Positions 1-7,745 of a stretch of 64,000 nt of DNA are shown here, piece by piece. The stretch lies in assembly GCF_004522235.1 (NCBI RefSeq), contig NZ_SDLT01000005.1, forward strand, positions 248,001 through 312,000, given 5' to 3'. The position numbers and the translations under genes were made by a program. Origin of the DNA: Amycolatopsis nivea. GTDB lineage: Bacteria; Actinomycetota; Actinomycetes; Mycobacteriales; Pseudonocardiaceae. Numbering within the stretch: the stretch's first letter is position 1; the number at the start of each line of letters is the position of its first letter. The notes beneath the pieces are model-generated. The model ran no database searches, was not told where the DNA came from, and saw only the letters and a list, made by a program, of their open reading frames with translations.

Positions 1-428
1 CCGATGACCGCGCCGAGCACGGCGAACGCTTTCGGGCGCTGTGGGCCGGGCACGACGACGTGGATCATCGCGAGGACCTGCGGGAACATCGCCGCGGCAC
101 CGAGTCCCTGGACGAACCGGGCGGCGACCAGCCACCCGGCACCGGGAGCGGCGGCGCACGCGGCCGACGCACCGGTGAACAGCAGCAGCCCGGCCAGGAA
201 CACCGGTTTGCGGCCGCGGAGGTCGCCGAGCCGGGCGAACGTGATGAGTGCCACGGCGTACGCGAGCTGGTAACCGGCGAGCAGCAGCTGGAGTTCGGCG
301 GGCGAGGCGCCGAGGTCGGACCGGATGGCGGGGGCGGCGACGAACACGATGAAGGTGTCCAGCACCGCCATGAAAACGCCGGCCAGCAGGATCGCGAGCG
401 CGCGCCAGTGCGGGGAAACGGAGTGCAT
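1..428 (-). CDS. MFS drug efflux transporter, N-terminal part
   Basis: This is the N-terminal 142 residues of a membrane exporter; the rest lies left of the window. Translation from the ATG at 428 gives alternating hydrophobic helices. The conserved MFS loop motif between helices 2 and 3 is visible (ARLGDLRGRKPVF, about residues 65-77), as is RFVQGLGAAAMFP in helix 4. The spacing matches DHA2/EmrB-type 14-helix drug:proton antiporters. It is divergent from an MmyB-type regulator with 84 bp between the starts, and a perfect 6-bp inverted repeat lies in that gap. The substrate cannot be read from the sequence. Confidence 0.85.
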   Translation of the reverse strand, partial: MHSVSPHWRALAILLAGVFMAVLDTFIVFVAAPAIRSDLGASPAELQLLLAGYQLAYAVALITFARLGDLRGRKPVFLAGLLLFTGASAACAAAPGAGWLVAARFVQGLGAAAMFPQVLAMIHVVVPGPQRPKAFAVLGAVI

Positions 429-477
429 GGCTTGATCGTCGGCAGCGGGCCGGACGCGGGGGTAGCGGGCGAATATG

Positions 478-496
478 CTGGTATCGCCACTACCAG
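478..496. promoter_or_regulatory. Inverted-repeat operator between MFS gene and regulator
   Basis: CTGGTA and TACCAG form a perfect 6-bp inverted repeat separated by 7 bp. It sits 16 bp upstream of the regulator start and 49 bp upstream of the MFS start. It overlaps a TANNNT-like hexamer (TATGCT, 474-479). Its position suits autorepression plus control of the pump. Confidence 0.45.
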
Positions 497-512
497 GACC
501 GGAAAGGAACGC

Positions 513-1325
513 ATGTCGTCTGCATCGCGCCGGCGCGCCCTCGCGGACTTCCTGCGTTCGCGGCGCGATCGGCTCACTCCGGCGGAGGTCGGTCTTCCGG
601 CGGGGCCGCGGCGGCGCGCGCCAGGGCTGCGCCGGGAGGAACTCGCGCAGCTGGCCGGGGTCAGCGTCACCTGGTACACGTGGCTTGAACAGGCTCGGGA
701 CATCACTGTCAGCAGGCAGGTCCTGGCAAGTCTCGCGCGGGAACTGCGGCTTTCCGACACGGAACGGCAGCATCTCTTCGCTCTCGCTGAGGAACCGCCA
801 GACCATCCTGCGGAGTCCTCGCCGCTGATGCTGCAGGGCATGGTCGACGCACTGGACCCGAACCCGGCGTACGTGCTCGACCCGCATTGGGACTTCGTCG
901 CGTGGAACCGCGCCGAGGCCGCGCTGATCGGCGATCCGGCGCTGTTGCCCGACGGCGAGCGGAACCTGCTGTGGCTGGTGTTCACCGTGCCGCGGATCCG
1001 CACGCTGCTGGTCGACTGGCCGGGGCAGGCCCGAAATCTCCTCGCGCAGTATCGCGCCGACGCCGCGACCCGGGCCGAGGACGCGCGTTCGGCTGAGCTG
1101 GTGCGGGCGCTGCGCGAGGCGAGCCCGGAGTTCGCCGAATGGTGGGCCGCCCACGACGTCGCGCCGTTCACCGGCAATCGGCGCGTTTTCGATCATCCGC
1201 GCGCCGGGGTGCTCGCCTTCGATTACGTGAAACTGTCCACTATGGACGACACTGGCCGGAAGCTGTTCACCTGCTTGCCCGCGGATCCGGACACCGCCGC
1301 GAAGCTCCCGTCGCTCGTGGCGTGA
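513..1325 (+). CDS. XRE-family regulator with MmyB-like ligand-binding domain
   Basis: A 270-residue DNA-binding protein. An N-terminal helix-turn-helix lies at about residues 38-75 (LRREELAQLAGVSVTWYTWLEQ, typical of this family). It is followed by the MmyB-like domain at about 103-265, with the family signature DPHWDFVAWNRAEAAL and a downstream NLLWLVF segment. That domain is a PAS-like pocket proposed to bind fatty-acid-like ligands. The ATG at 513 was chosen because AAAGGA lies just upstream and the family usually begins close to the RRALADFLRSRR helix. It is divergent from an MFS exporter, which it probably controls together with itself. Confidence 0.85.
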   Translation: MSSASRRRALADFLRSRRDRLTPAEVGLPAGPRRRAPGLRREELAQLAGVSVTWYTWLEQARDITVSRQVLASLARELRLSDTERQHLFALAEEPPDHPAESSPLMLQGMVDALDPNPAYVLDPHWDFVAWNRAEAALIGDPALLPDGERNLLWLVFTVPRIRTLLVDWPGQARNLLAQYRADAATRAEDARSAELVRALREASPEFAEWWAAHDVAPFTGNRRVFDHPRAGVLAFDYVKLSTMDDTGRKLFTCLPADPDTAAKLPSLVA

Positions 1326-1355
1326 AATTCGGATGCGCGCCTTCTCGCGGGCGCC

Positions 1356-1361
1356 TACCCT
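1356..1361 (+). promoter_or_regulatory. -10 element of a leaderless leader-peptide transcript
   Basis: TACCCT fits the actinobacterial TANNNT -10 consensus and ends exactly 7 nt before the GTG at 1369. That spacing is typical of leaderless transcripts, in which the mRNA begins at the start codon. No convincing -35 hexamer is visible. Confidence 0.4.
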
Positions 1362-1368
1362 GGCGATC

Positions 1369-1395
1369 GTGATACAGCACCAGCTCTACCTCTGA
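1369..1395 (+). CDS. Putative 8-residue regulatory leader peptide upstream of the ABC-F gene
   Basis: GTG ATA CAG CAC CAG CTC TAC CTC TGA encodes MIQHQLYL. The start lies 7 nt after a TANNNT box, so it would be read from a leaderless mRNA. It is followed 16 nt later by a strong hairpin, and the ABC-F resistance gene starts 90 nt after its stop codon. Short peptides ahead of hairpins are a known way to induce antibiotic-resistance genes by ribosome stalling. The coding assignment is an inference from this arrangement, because a peptide this short cannot be judged by composition. Confidence 0.45.
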   Translation: MIQHQLYL

Positions 1396-1411
1396 GGGAT
1401 CACCGCCTCCA

Positions 1412-1439
1412 CCGGTACCGCGCGCGTTCGCGGCACCGG
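1412..1439 (+). promoter_or_regulatory. Attenuator-like hairpin upstream of the ABC-F gene
   Basis: CCGGTACCGCG (1412-1422) pairs with CGCGGCACCGG (1429-1439) across a 6-nt loop, with 10 of 11 positions complementary. No U-run follows directly. It could be an intrinsic terminator of the kind used in GC-rich genomes, or it could mask the downstream ribosome binding site. It lies between the leader peptide and the ABC-F start. Confidence 0.5.
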
Positions 1440-1485
1440 CCCTCGTCCTTGTTGCTGATCACGTTTCATCGGAGGCATTTCCCTC

Positions 1486-3051
1486 ATGACATCTCCGCTT
1501 TCGCCTGCGCTCGTGCGCACGGCGCATGTCCGGCTGTCCGACGTCCACGTCTCCTTCGGCGGCCGCCCGGTGCTCGCCGGGGTCGATCTGGTCGCGGCGG
1601 CCGGCGACCGGGTCGCCATTGTCGGCGAGAACGGTCGTGGCAAGACCACCTTGTTGCGCGTGCTCGCCGGGACGCAGCCGGTGGACCACGGCGAGGTTCG
1701 CCGCGCGGGCTCGATCGGTGTTGCCGACCAGCAGATTCCCTGGGGAGACCAGGAAACCGTCGGCGATCTGATCGACCTCGAACTGGCGGCCGTGCGCAAT
1801 GCGCTGGCCTGCTTGGAGGACGCGACGACCGCGCTCGCCGAAGGGCGACCCGGCGCGGACGACGCGTTCGCCGCCGCGCTCTCGGCCGCCGAAACGCTCG
1901 ACGCGTGGGACGCGGACCGGCGGGTCGAGGTCTCGCTGGCCGCGCTGAACGCGGTCGACGACCGGAGCCGCCCGCTCGGCACGTTGTCGGTCGGGCAGCG
2001 GCATCGGGTCCGGCTGGCGTGCCTGCTCGGCGCGGGACATTCCGTGCTGTTGCTCGACGAGCCGACCAACCACCTCGACGCGTCCGGTCTCGCGCACCTC
2101 ACCGAACGGCTGCGCGCGTACCCGGGCGTGGTCGTGCTGGTGAGCCACGATCGTGCGTTGCTTGCCGACGTCGCCACGTCCGTGCTGGACCTCGACCCGT
2201 CGAGCGACGGTCGGCCGCGCGGCTACGGCGGCGGCTATTCGGCGTACGTCGAGGCCCGGCAAGCCGAACGGGCTCGCTGGGAAGCGCTGCACGCCGAGCA
2301 ACTCGCCGAACGGCAGCGGCTCGCGGACGACCTTTCCGCCGCACAGAACCGATTGCGCGACAACTGGCGTCCGGAAAAGGGCCACGGCAAGCACACCCGC
2401 GCGACCCGGGCACCCGGTCTGGTTCGTGCCGTGCACCGGCGGCAGGAGGAGTTGAACGCGCACGTGGTGGCTGTTCCGCCGCCGCCCGCGCGGTTCGCCA
2501 TGCCGGAACTGTCGCAGCACCAAGGAACCGTCGCGTTGCGGGCAGCCGGGGTGACCGTCGCCGGACGGCTGGACCATCCGGTCGACCTGACCCTCGGCGG
2601 CGCGGACCGGCTCGTCGTCACCGGCCGGAACGGGGCCGGAAAGTCGACGCTGCTGGCGGTGCTCGCCGGAACGCTGGAGCCGACGTCGGGCACAGTCACC
2701 CGCGCCCGGTCGGTGCGGATCGGCTGGCTGGGCCAGGAATCCGCCCTGCCGGCCCGGCGGACCGCTGCCGAGCTCCTGGGCTCGGCCGACCTTGGCTTGC
2801 TCAGCGGATACGACCGCCACCGCCCGATCGCCGAACTGTCGACCGGAGCCCGGCGGCGGCTGGATTTGGCGCTGGTGCTGGCCGCGCGGCCGCAGGTATT
2901 GCTGCTGGACGAGCCGACGAACCACCTGTCGGCAACGCTGGTCGACGAACTGACCGACGCCCTGCACTCGACGTCGGCGGCAGCGGTGGTGGCTACGCAC
3001 GACCGGCAGTTGTTGCGTGACACGGCTTCCTGGCCGCGGTTGGCGCTCTGA
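1486..3051 (+). CDS. ABC-F family ATPase, probable ribosome-protection antibiotic resistance protein
   Basis: A 521-residue soluble protein with two ATP-binding cassettes and no membrane helices, which defines ABC-F. NBD1 has Walker A GENGRGKT (47-54), signature LSVGQ (167-171) and DEPTNHLD from 191. NBD2 has GRNGAGKST, LSTGA and DEPTNHLS. A charged linker (about 250-320) corresponds to the arm that reaches the ribosomal peptidyl-transferase centre in resistance members. It starts at an ATG after CGGAGG. The upstream leader peptide and hairpin support drug-inducible resistance rather than a housekeeping EttA-like role. The drug class cannot be deduced. Confidence 0.88.
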   Translation: MTSPLSPALVRTAHVRLSDVHVSFGGRPVLAGVDLVAAAGDRVAIVGENGRGKTTLLRVLAGTQPVDHGEVRRAGSIGVADQQIPWGDQETVGDLIDLELAAVRNALACLEDATTALAEGRPGADDAFAAALSAAETLDAWDADRRVEVSLAALNAVDDRSRPLGTLSVGQRHRVRLACLLGAGHSVLLLDEPTNHLDASGLAHLTERLRAYPGVVVLVSHDRALLADVATSVLDLDPSSDGRPRGYGGGYSAYVEARQAERARWEALHAEQLAERQRLADDLSAAQNRLRDNWRPEKGHGKHTRATRAPGLVRAVHRRQEELNAHVVAVPPPPARFAMPELSQHQGTVALRAAGVTVAGRLDHPVDLTLGGADRLVVTGRNGAGKSTLLAVLAGTLEPTSGTVTRARSVRIGWLGQESALPARRTAAELLGSADLGLLSGYDRHRPIAELSTGARRRLDLALVLAARPQVLLLDEPTNHLSATLVDELTDALHSTSAAAVVATHDRQLLRDTASWPRLAL

Positions 3052-3104
3052 CGCGGTGGGCGCGAGGTAACAGCGGCGAAACATCCACAGGGCAGTCTGG
3101 GGCA

Positions 3105-3566
3105 ATGCCTCTGCTGATCGAGCGTGCTGACTTCGCGGACCCGCAGCTTCGGCGGTTCCTGCAGGCACACTTGGACGACCTCGCGCCCACCTCCCCGGCC
3201 GAGAGCAGGCATGCCCTCGACCTGGCCGCGCTCCAGCGTCCCCACGTCCGGCTCTGGACGGTCCGGGACGACCGGCACCTCGTCGGCACCGCCGCACTGG
3301 CGACGCTGGAGCCGCGGCACGAGGAACTGAAAAGCATGCGGACCGACCCCGCCCGACGCGGGCAAGGCATCGCTCGCACGCTCCTGGACTACCTGCTCCA
3401 GGACGCCAAAGACCGCGGCATCGAGCGCGTCTCCCTGGAAACCGGCAGCATGGACTTCTTCGCCCCGGCCCGCGCCTTGTACACGCGAGCGGGCTTCACC
3501 CCGTGCGCGCCGTTCGGGAACTACCGAGACGACCCGAACAGCACCTACCTGTCTCGCCGCCTCTGA
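3105..3566 (+). CDS. GNAT family N-acetyltransferase
   Basis: A 153-residue GCN5-related acetyltransferase. The acetyl-CoA pyrophosphate-binding motif is RRGQGIA (84-90), followed by the usual helix (RTLLDYLLQDAKDRG) and a C-terminal LYTRAGF motif. A small-molecule or peptide amine is the likely acceptor but cannot be specified. It stands alone between the ABC-F gene and an oxidoreductase operon. Its start follows closely after the ABC-F stop (53 bp). Confidence 0.85.
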   Translation: MPLLIERADFADPQLRRFLQAHLDDLAPTSPAESRHALDLAALQRPHVRLWTVRDDRHLVGTAALATLEPRHEELKSMRTDPARRGQGIARTLLDYLLQDAKDRGIERVSLETGSMDFFAPARALYTRAGFTPCAPFGNYRDDPNSTYLSRRL

Positions 3567-3569
3567 AGC

Positions 3570-3596
3570 TGTCACAGATTTTCCGCGACCGGTGTC
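3570..3596 (+). promoter_or_regulatory. Candidate ECF41-type promoter
   Basis: TGTCACA at 3570-3576 is followed after exactly 16 bp by TGTC at 3593-3596. Known ECF41 sigma factors recognise TGTCACA-N16-CGTC, so three of four -10 bases and all seven -35 bases match. The site is 36 bp upstream of an oxidoreductase gene whose downstream partner encodes an ECF41 factor, which predicts autoregulation. Confidence 0.6.
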
Positions 3597-3631
3597 CATC
3601 CGCTGAAACCCCGAAAGCGGAGGAGGACAGC

Positions 3632-4660
3632 ATGACGACGACAGTGCTCGGCGCGGGATACGCCGGGGTCATGGCCGCGAACCGGCTCGCTGGGCGCGGC
3701 GAGGAAGTGGTGCTGGTCACGCCGAACGCGTGGTTCGTCGAGCGAATCCGGCTTCATCGCGTGGCCACTGGTCTCCGGGAGAACGCCCGGCTCGACCTGG
3801 AGACCGTGCTGAACCCGGCCGTCGAGGTCGTCCAGGACACCGTGACGAAGATCGGTAAAGACAAGATCCAGCTCGCCTCCGGCGAGAACCTGCCCTACGA
3901 CACCCTCGTCTACGCGGTCGGATCCGGGACCAGCGTCCACAACGGCACCTACCGGATCGTCTCCGAGGAGGAGACCGAACGGCTCCGCGCCGCCCTCGCC
4001 GAGGCACCGGACGCGCCGGTCACCATCGTCGGCGCAGGCCTGACCGGCGTCGAGCTGGCTGGGGCGCTGCGCGAAGCTGGACGCGCGGTGAAGCTGGTCT
4101 CCACCGCCCCGGACCGCCGCGCGATCCGCGCGCACCTGCGGTTTCTCGCCAAACAAGGCGTCGAGATCGAACTCGGCCGACGCGTCGATCCCGCCGAGCT
4201 CGACGGGCTCGTCGTGGACACCACCGGGTTCACCGTGCCGAGTCTCGCCGCCGATTCGGGACTGCCGGTCGACGAATCCGGCCGGTTGCTGGTGGACGAG
4301 CAACTCACCGTCCCCGGGCACCCGAACATCCTCGGCGCGGGCGACGCCGTGCACACCTCCCTCCGCGCCGCGTGCGCGACCGCGCTGCCGATGGGCGCGC
4401 ACGTCGCCGACGTCATCACCGCGCGCCGCGAGGGGCGGGCCGGGAAACCGTTCCGGATGGGCTACGTGCTGCAGTGCACCGACCTCGGCAGCGGACGCGG
4501 ACGCGTCCAGTTCCTGCACCCGGACGACACCGAGCGCGCGATCGCGATCGACGGGCGCGCGGGCGGGCTCGTCAAGGAGACGATCTGCCGGATGACCGTG
4601 CGGTGGCTGAGCCAGGAACGGGATCGCGCGGGCCGGTACTCGTGGCCGGCCGGCGCCTAG
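3632..4660 (+). CDS. FAD-dependent pyridine nucleotide oxidoreductase (NDH-2-like), partner of an ECF41 sigma factor
   Basis: A 342-residue flavoprotein. The first Rossmann GxGxxG is at residues 7-12 (GAGYAG, FAD) and the second at 134-139 (GAGLTG, NAD(P)H). A C-terminal NILGAGDAV motif contacts FAD. It resembles type II NADH dehydrogenases and AIF-like proteins. The ATG follows AGGAGG at a good distance. The ECF41 sigma gene begins 11 bp downstream. ECF41 factors are typically encoded beside a carboxymuconolactone decarboxylase, oxidoreductase or epimerase (COE), so this protein is probably the COE target of that regulon. Confidence 0.85.
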   Translation: MTTTVLGAGYAGVMAANRLAGRGEEVVLVTPNAWFVERIRLHRVATGLRENARLDLETVLNPAVEVVQDTVTKIGKDKIQLASGENLPYDTLVYAVGSGTSVHNGTYRIVSEEETERLRAALAEAPDAPVTIVGAGLTGVELAGALREAGRAVKLVSTAPDRRAIRAHLRFLAKQGVEIELGRRVDPAELDGLVVDTTGFTVPSLAADSGLPVDESGRLLVDEQLTVPGHPNILGAGDAVHTSLRAACATALPMGAHVADVITARREGRAGKPFRMGYVLQCTDLGSGRGRVQFLHPDDTERAIAIDGRAGGLVKETICRMTVRWLSQERDRAGRYSWPAGA

Positions 4661-4671
4661 ACTTGGCCGGC

Positions 4672-5529
4672 ATGGACCACGGCGACGTCTTCACCGCGCA
4701 TCGGCCGACGATGCTCGCCGCCGCCTTCCACATCACCGGATCGCGGTACGACGCGGAGGACGTCGTGCAGGACGCGTGGGAAACCTGGTCCCGGGTGGAC
4801 CTCGAGACGGTCCACACCCCGCACGCGTTTCTGTCGGTGATGGTCTCGCGGCTGGCGCTCAACGCGGTCCGCGCGCAGCGGCGCCGGCGCGAGAACTATC
4901 CCGGTCCTTGGCTGCCGGATCCGGTGGTCGAGGGGGATTCGCCGGAATGGGAGGTGCTGCATCGCGACGGTCTGGGCCAGGCGCTCGACTTCGTGCTCAG
5001 CACGTTGACCCCGGAGCAGGCGGCGGCGTTTGTCTTGCGGAAGGTGCTCGACGTCGACTATCCATCGGTCGCCGAGGTGCTGGAGACGACGCCCGCGGCG
5101 GCCCGTCAGCTCGTCTCGCGCGCGCAGCGGGCGGTGACCTCGGCGATCGGGGATTCCTTGCCAGACCAGGGGAATCGTGACGCCGAGGCGCTGGCGACGC
5201 TCGCCGAAGCGGTGTTGTCCGGCGAGATCGACAAGGTGGCAGCGTTGATCGCGCCGGACGCGGTGCTGTACTCGGACGGTGGTGGGAAGGTGCTCGCCGC
5301 GCGCAAGCCGTTGTTCGGCCGGGACCGGATCGCGCAGTTCCTCATCGGGATTTCCACGATGGAGGAGGTGACGATCGTGCCCGCGATCATCAACGGCGGC
5401 CCCGGTGCGGTCTTCCTTCAGGACGGCAAGGCGACGACCACAGTCACCGTCCGCGCGGGCGATGCCGGTGTGTCGACGCTGTGTTTCGTGCGCAACCCCG
5501 ACAAGCTGACCGAGATCACTCTCGCCTAG
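4672..5529 (+). CDS. ECF41-family RNA polymerase sigma factor with SnoaL-like C-terminal domain
   Basis: A 285-residue SigJ-like factor. Region sigma-2 is at about 7-75 (DAEDVVQDAWETW) and sigma-4 at about 105-160. It has the ECF41 linker motif WLPDP (80-84; family WLPEP) and a SnoaL-like domain from about 175 to the end. That domain contains NGGPG and the terminal NPDKL motif (275-279), both hallmarks of ECF41. The fused domain acts in place of a separate anti-sigma factor, and indeed none is encoded nearby. It forms an operon with the upstream oxidoreductase. Its stop overlaps the convergent TetR gene by 14 bp. Confidence 0.9.
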   Translation: MDHGDVFTAHRPTMLAAAFHITGSRYDAEDVVQDAWETWSRVDLETVHTPHAFLSVMVSRLALNAVRAQRRRRENYPGPWLPDPVVEGDSPEWEVLHRDGLGQALDFVLSTLTPEQAAAFVLRKVLDVDYPSVAEVLETTPAAARQLVSRAQRAVTSAIGDSLPDQGNRDAEALATLAEAVLSGEIDKVAALIAPDAVLYSDGGGKVLAARKPLFGRDRIAQFLIGISTMEEVTIVPAIINGGPGAVFLQDGKATTTVTVRAGDAGVSTLCFVRNPDKLTEITLA

Positions 5530-6157
5530 CCGCGATCCCGTCGTACATCATCCGCCGCACGGCCTCGCTCACCCGGCGCTGCTCCTCGGGGTCGGGGTTG
5601 CGCAGCGAAGCGATCGCCGACGCCAGGATCATGCCGTTGATCGCCCGCGCGCTGTTCTCGATGTCGAGATCCGCGCGCAGGTACCCGAGCTCCACGCCGT
5701 GCGACAGATACGCCGCGGTCAGTTCCGTGGCCAGCTCGAAGAAGTCGAGTACGCGCGCCGCCATCGCTTTGTCGATACCGGCGGCCTCGAACAGCAGCAG
5801 CCGCGGCACGCGCGGGTCCTCGCCGAAGATCTGCGCGAGCGCGTCGCCGATCCGGGCGGTCTGCTCGCGGTAGGCGTCCAAAGTAGACACCGCGTCCGGT
5901 GCGTTTTCCGCGGTGAGCGCGGTGACGATGCGGGCGACCAGGTCGTCGATGACGTGGTCGACGATGTCGCGCTTGTTCTGGAAGTAGCGGTAGAAGGTGC
6001 CGTGCCCGATGCCGAGCTTCGTGGCGATGTCGGAGATCCCGGTGGCGTGGTAGCCGAGGTCGGCGAAGCAATCGAACGCCGCGTCGATGATCTCGCGGCG
6101 CAGTTCCTGCTTCTTGCGCTCGGCTCGGGTCGTGCGGGGGCTCTCCTGGGCTGTCAC
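5516..6157 (-). CDS. TetR/AcrR family regulator of the adjacent monooxygenase
   Basis: A 213-residue regulator. The TetR helix-turn-helix lies at about residues 22-66 (ISDIATKLGIGHGTFYRYFQNKRDI), with a helical ligand-binding domain behind it. It is divergent from a flavin monooxygenase with 80 bp between them, the usual arrangement for local repression with derepression by the enzyme's substrate. Its 3' end overlaps the ECF41 gene tail to tail. The start at 6157 leaves a short basic N-terminal arm before the HTH. Confidence 0.88.
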   Translation of the reverse strand: MTAQESPRTTRAERKKQELRREIIDAAFDCFADLGYHATGISDIATKLGIGHGTFYRYFQNKRDIVDHVIDDLVARIVTALTAENAPDAVSTLDAYREQTARIGDALAQIFGEDPRVPRLLLFEAAGIDKAMAARVLDFFELATELTAAYLSHGVELGYLRADLDIENSARAINGMILASAIASLRNPDPEEQRRVSEAVRRMMYDGIAARRE

Positions 6158-6170
6158 GCAGTGCAGTGTA

Positions 6171-6199
6171 TTGCCAAGTCCGGCGAAGTGACATACCGT
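6171..6199 (+). promoter_or_regulatory. Sigma-70-type promoter of the monooxygenase gene
   Basis: TTGCCA (6171-6176), 17 bp, then TACCGT (6194-6199) fit the housekeeping consensus. The short inverted repeat TACT-N4-AGTA at 6205-6216, just after the -10 box, is a possible site for the divergent TetR protein. Confidence 0.5.
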
Positions 6200-6237
6200 T
6201 CCGTTACTGACAAGTAGTTCCGGACGAGAGGTCGGAC

Positions 6238-7713
6238 ATGGACGCGCAGTACGACGCAGTCATCGTCGGCGCGGGCTTCGGCGGCATGGGGGCGGCCATC
6301 CAGCTCCGCCGCCTCGGCTACCGCGACCTGCTGATTCTCGATCGCGAGGACGACCTCGGCGGGACCTGGCACGTGAACCGGTACCCGGGGCTGGCCGTCG
6401 ACATCCCGTCGTCCACCTACTCCTACTCGTTCGAACCCAATCCGTACTGGTCACGGCTGTTCGCGCCGGGTGCGGAGCTGAAGAAATACGCCGAGCACGT
6501 CGCCGACAAGTACGGTCTGCGCGCCTCGATGCGCTTCGGCGCCGTCGTGACCGGCGCGACCTGGGACGGCTCCAACTGGCGGGTCAGCATCAAGGGCGGC
6601 GAGACGGTCACCGCGAAGTACCTGCTCACCGCCACCGGCTTCCTGTCGCAGCCGAAGATGCCGGACATCGAGGGCATCGACCGGTTCGCGGGCAAGGTCA
6701 TCCACACCACGAAGTGGGACGACAGCTACGACCTGGCCGGCAAACGCGCCGCGGTGATCGGCACCGGCGCGACGGCCGTCCAGCTCATCCCGGAGATCGC
6801 CAAGGTCGCCGCGGAACTGACGGTGTACCAGCGCACGCCGATCTGGGTCAGCCCGAAGCCGGACTACGCCGTGCCGAAGCCGCTGCAGCAGGCGTTCGCG
6901 AAGCTGCCGCTGGTGCAGCGCGCGGTGCGGCTGGCGGGCAGCTCGGTGCTGGAACTGATGATGATCTCCGGCGTGGTGCAGTACCGGCAGTTCCGCGGCG
7001 CCAACCGGATCGCCGAACGCTGGTGCCGCGCGCATCTGTACCGCCAGGTCCGCGACCCCGAACTGCGCCGCAAGCTGACGCCGGACTACTCCTTCGGCTG
7101 CAAACGGCCGACGTTCTCCAACGACTACTTCCCGGCCTTCACCCGCCCGCACGTGCACCTCGAAACCACGAGCATCGAGCGGATCGACGAAACCGGGATC
7201 GTCACCGCGGACGGCAAGCGCACCGAGATCGACACGCTCGTGCTGGCGACCGGCTTCAACCTGTGGGACGTGAACTTCCCGGCGATCGAGATCATCGGCC
7301 GCGACGGCAAGAACCTCGGGAAGTGGTGGCGCGACAACCGCTTCCAGGCGTACGAGGGCGTGACCGTGCCCGGGTTCCCGAACCTGGTTTCGCTCAACAG
7401 CCCGTATTCCTACAGCGGGCTCTCGTACTTCACGACCATCGAATGCCAGATGAAGCACATCGACCGGCTGTTCAAGGGAATGCGCGCCCGGGGCTCGGAC
7501 GTGTTCGAGGTGACCCAGCGGGCGAACGACGAGTTCCTCGGCCGGATGAAACACAAGGTCGGGCACTCGGTGTTCGCCCTCGGCCAGTGCGCGACGGCCA
7601 ACAGCTACTACTTCAACCAGCACGGCGAGGCGACCCTGCTCCGGCCGACCTCGACGATCAGCGCCCACCGCGAGGCGGCGCGGTTCCCGTTGGAGGATTA
7701 CAGCTTCGCCTGA
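6238..7713 (+). CDS. Flavin-containing / Baeyer-Villiger-type monooxygenase
   Basis: A 491-residue FAD- and NADPH-dependent oxygenase. It has an N-terminal FAD Rossmann motif (G11, G13, G16), the monooxygenase fingerprint FxGxxxHxxxW at 150-160 (FAGKVIHTTKW), and a second Rossmann GTGATA (175-180) for NADPH. The fingerprint followed by D rather than P is common in type I Baeyer-Villiger enzymes acting on ketones or steroids. The divergent TetR gene suggests substrate-induced expression. The ketone or steroid substrate is not known. Confidence 0.88.
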   Translation: MDAQYDAVIVGAGFGGMGAAIQLRRLGYRDLLILDREDDLGGTWHVNRYPGLAVDIPSSTYSYSFEPNPYWSRLFAPGAELKKYAEHVADKYGLRASMRFGAVVTGATWDGSNWRVSIKGGETVTAKYLLTATGFLSQPKMPDIEGIDRFAGKVIHTTKWDDSYDLAGKRAAVIGTGATAVQLIPEIAKVAAELTVYQRTPIWVSPKPDYAVPKPLQQAFAKLPLVQRAVRLAGSSVLELMMISGVVQYRQFRGANRIAERWCRAHLYRQVRDPELRRKLTPDYSFGCKRPTFSNDYFPAFTRPHVHLETTSIERIDETGIVTADGKRTEIDTLVLATGFNLWDVNFPAIEIIGRDGKNLGKWWRDNRFQAYEGVTVPGFPNLVSLNSPYSYSGLSYFTTIECQMKHIDRLFKGMRARGSDVFEVTQRANDEFLGRMKHKVGHSVFALGQCATANSYYFNQHGEATLLRPTSTISAHREAARFPLEDYSFA

Positions 7714-7745
7714 GCCGAGGGTGATTTGCGCTCGGCGGGGAACCC

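Noticed and set aside
2235..3599. A 454-codon minus-strand frame across the ABC-F and GNAT genes
   Set aside because: It is antisense to two well-supported genes, with Arg/Ser-rich shadow composition.
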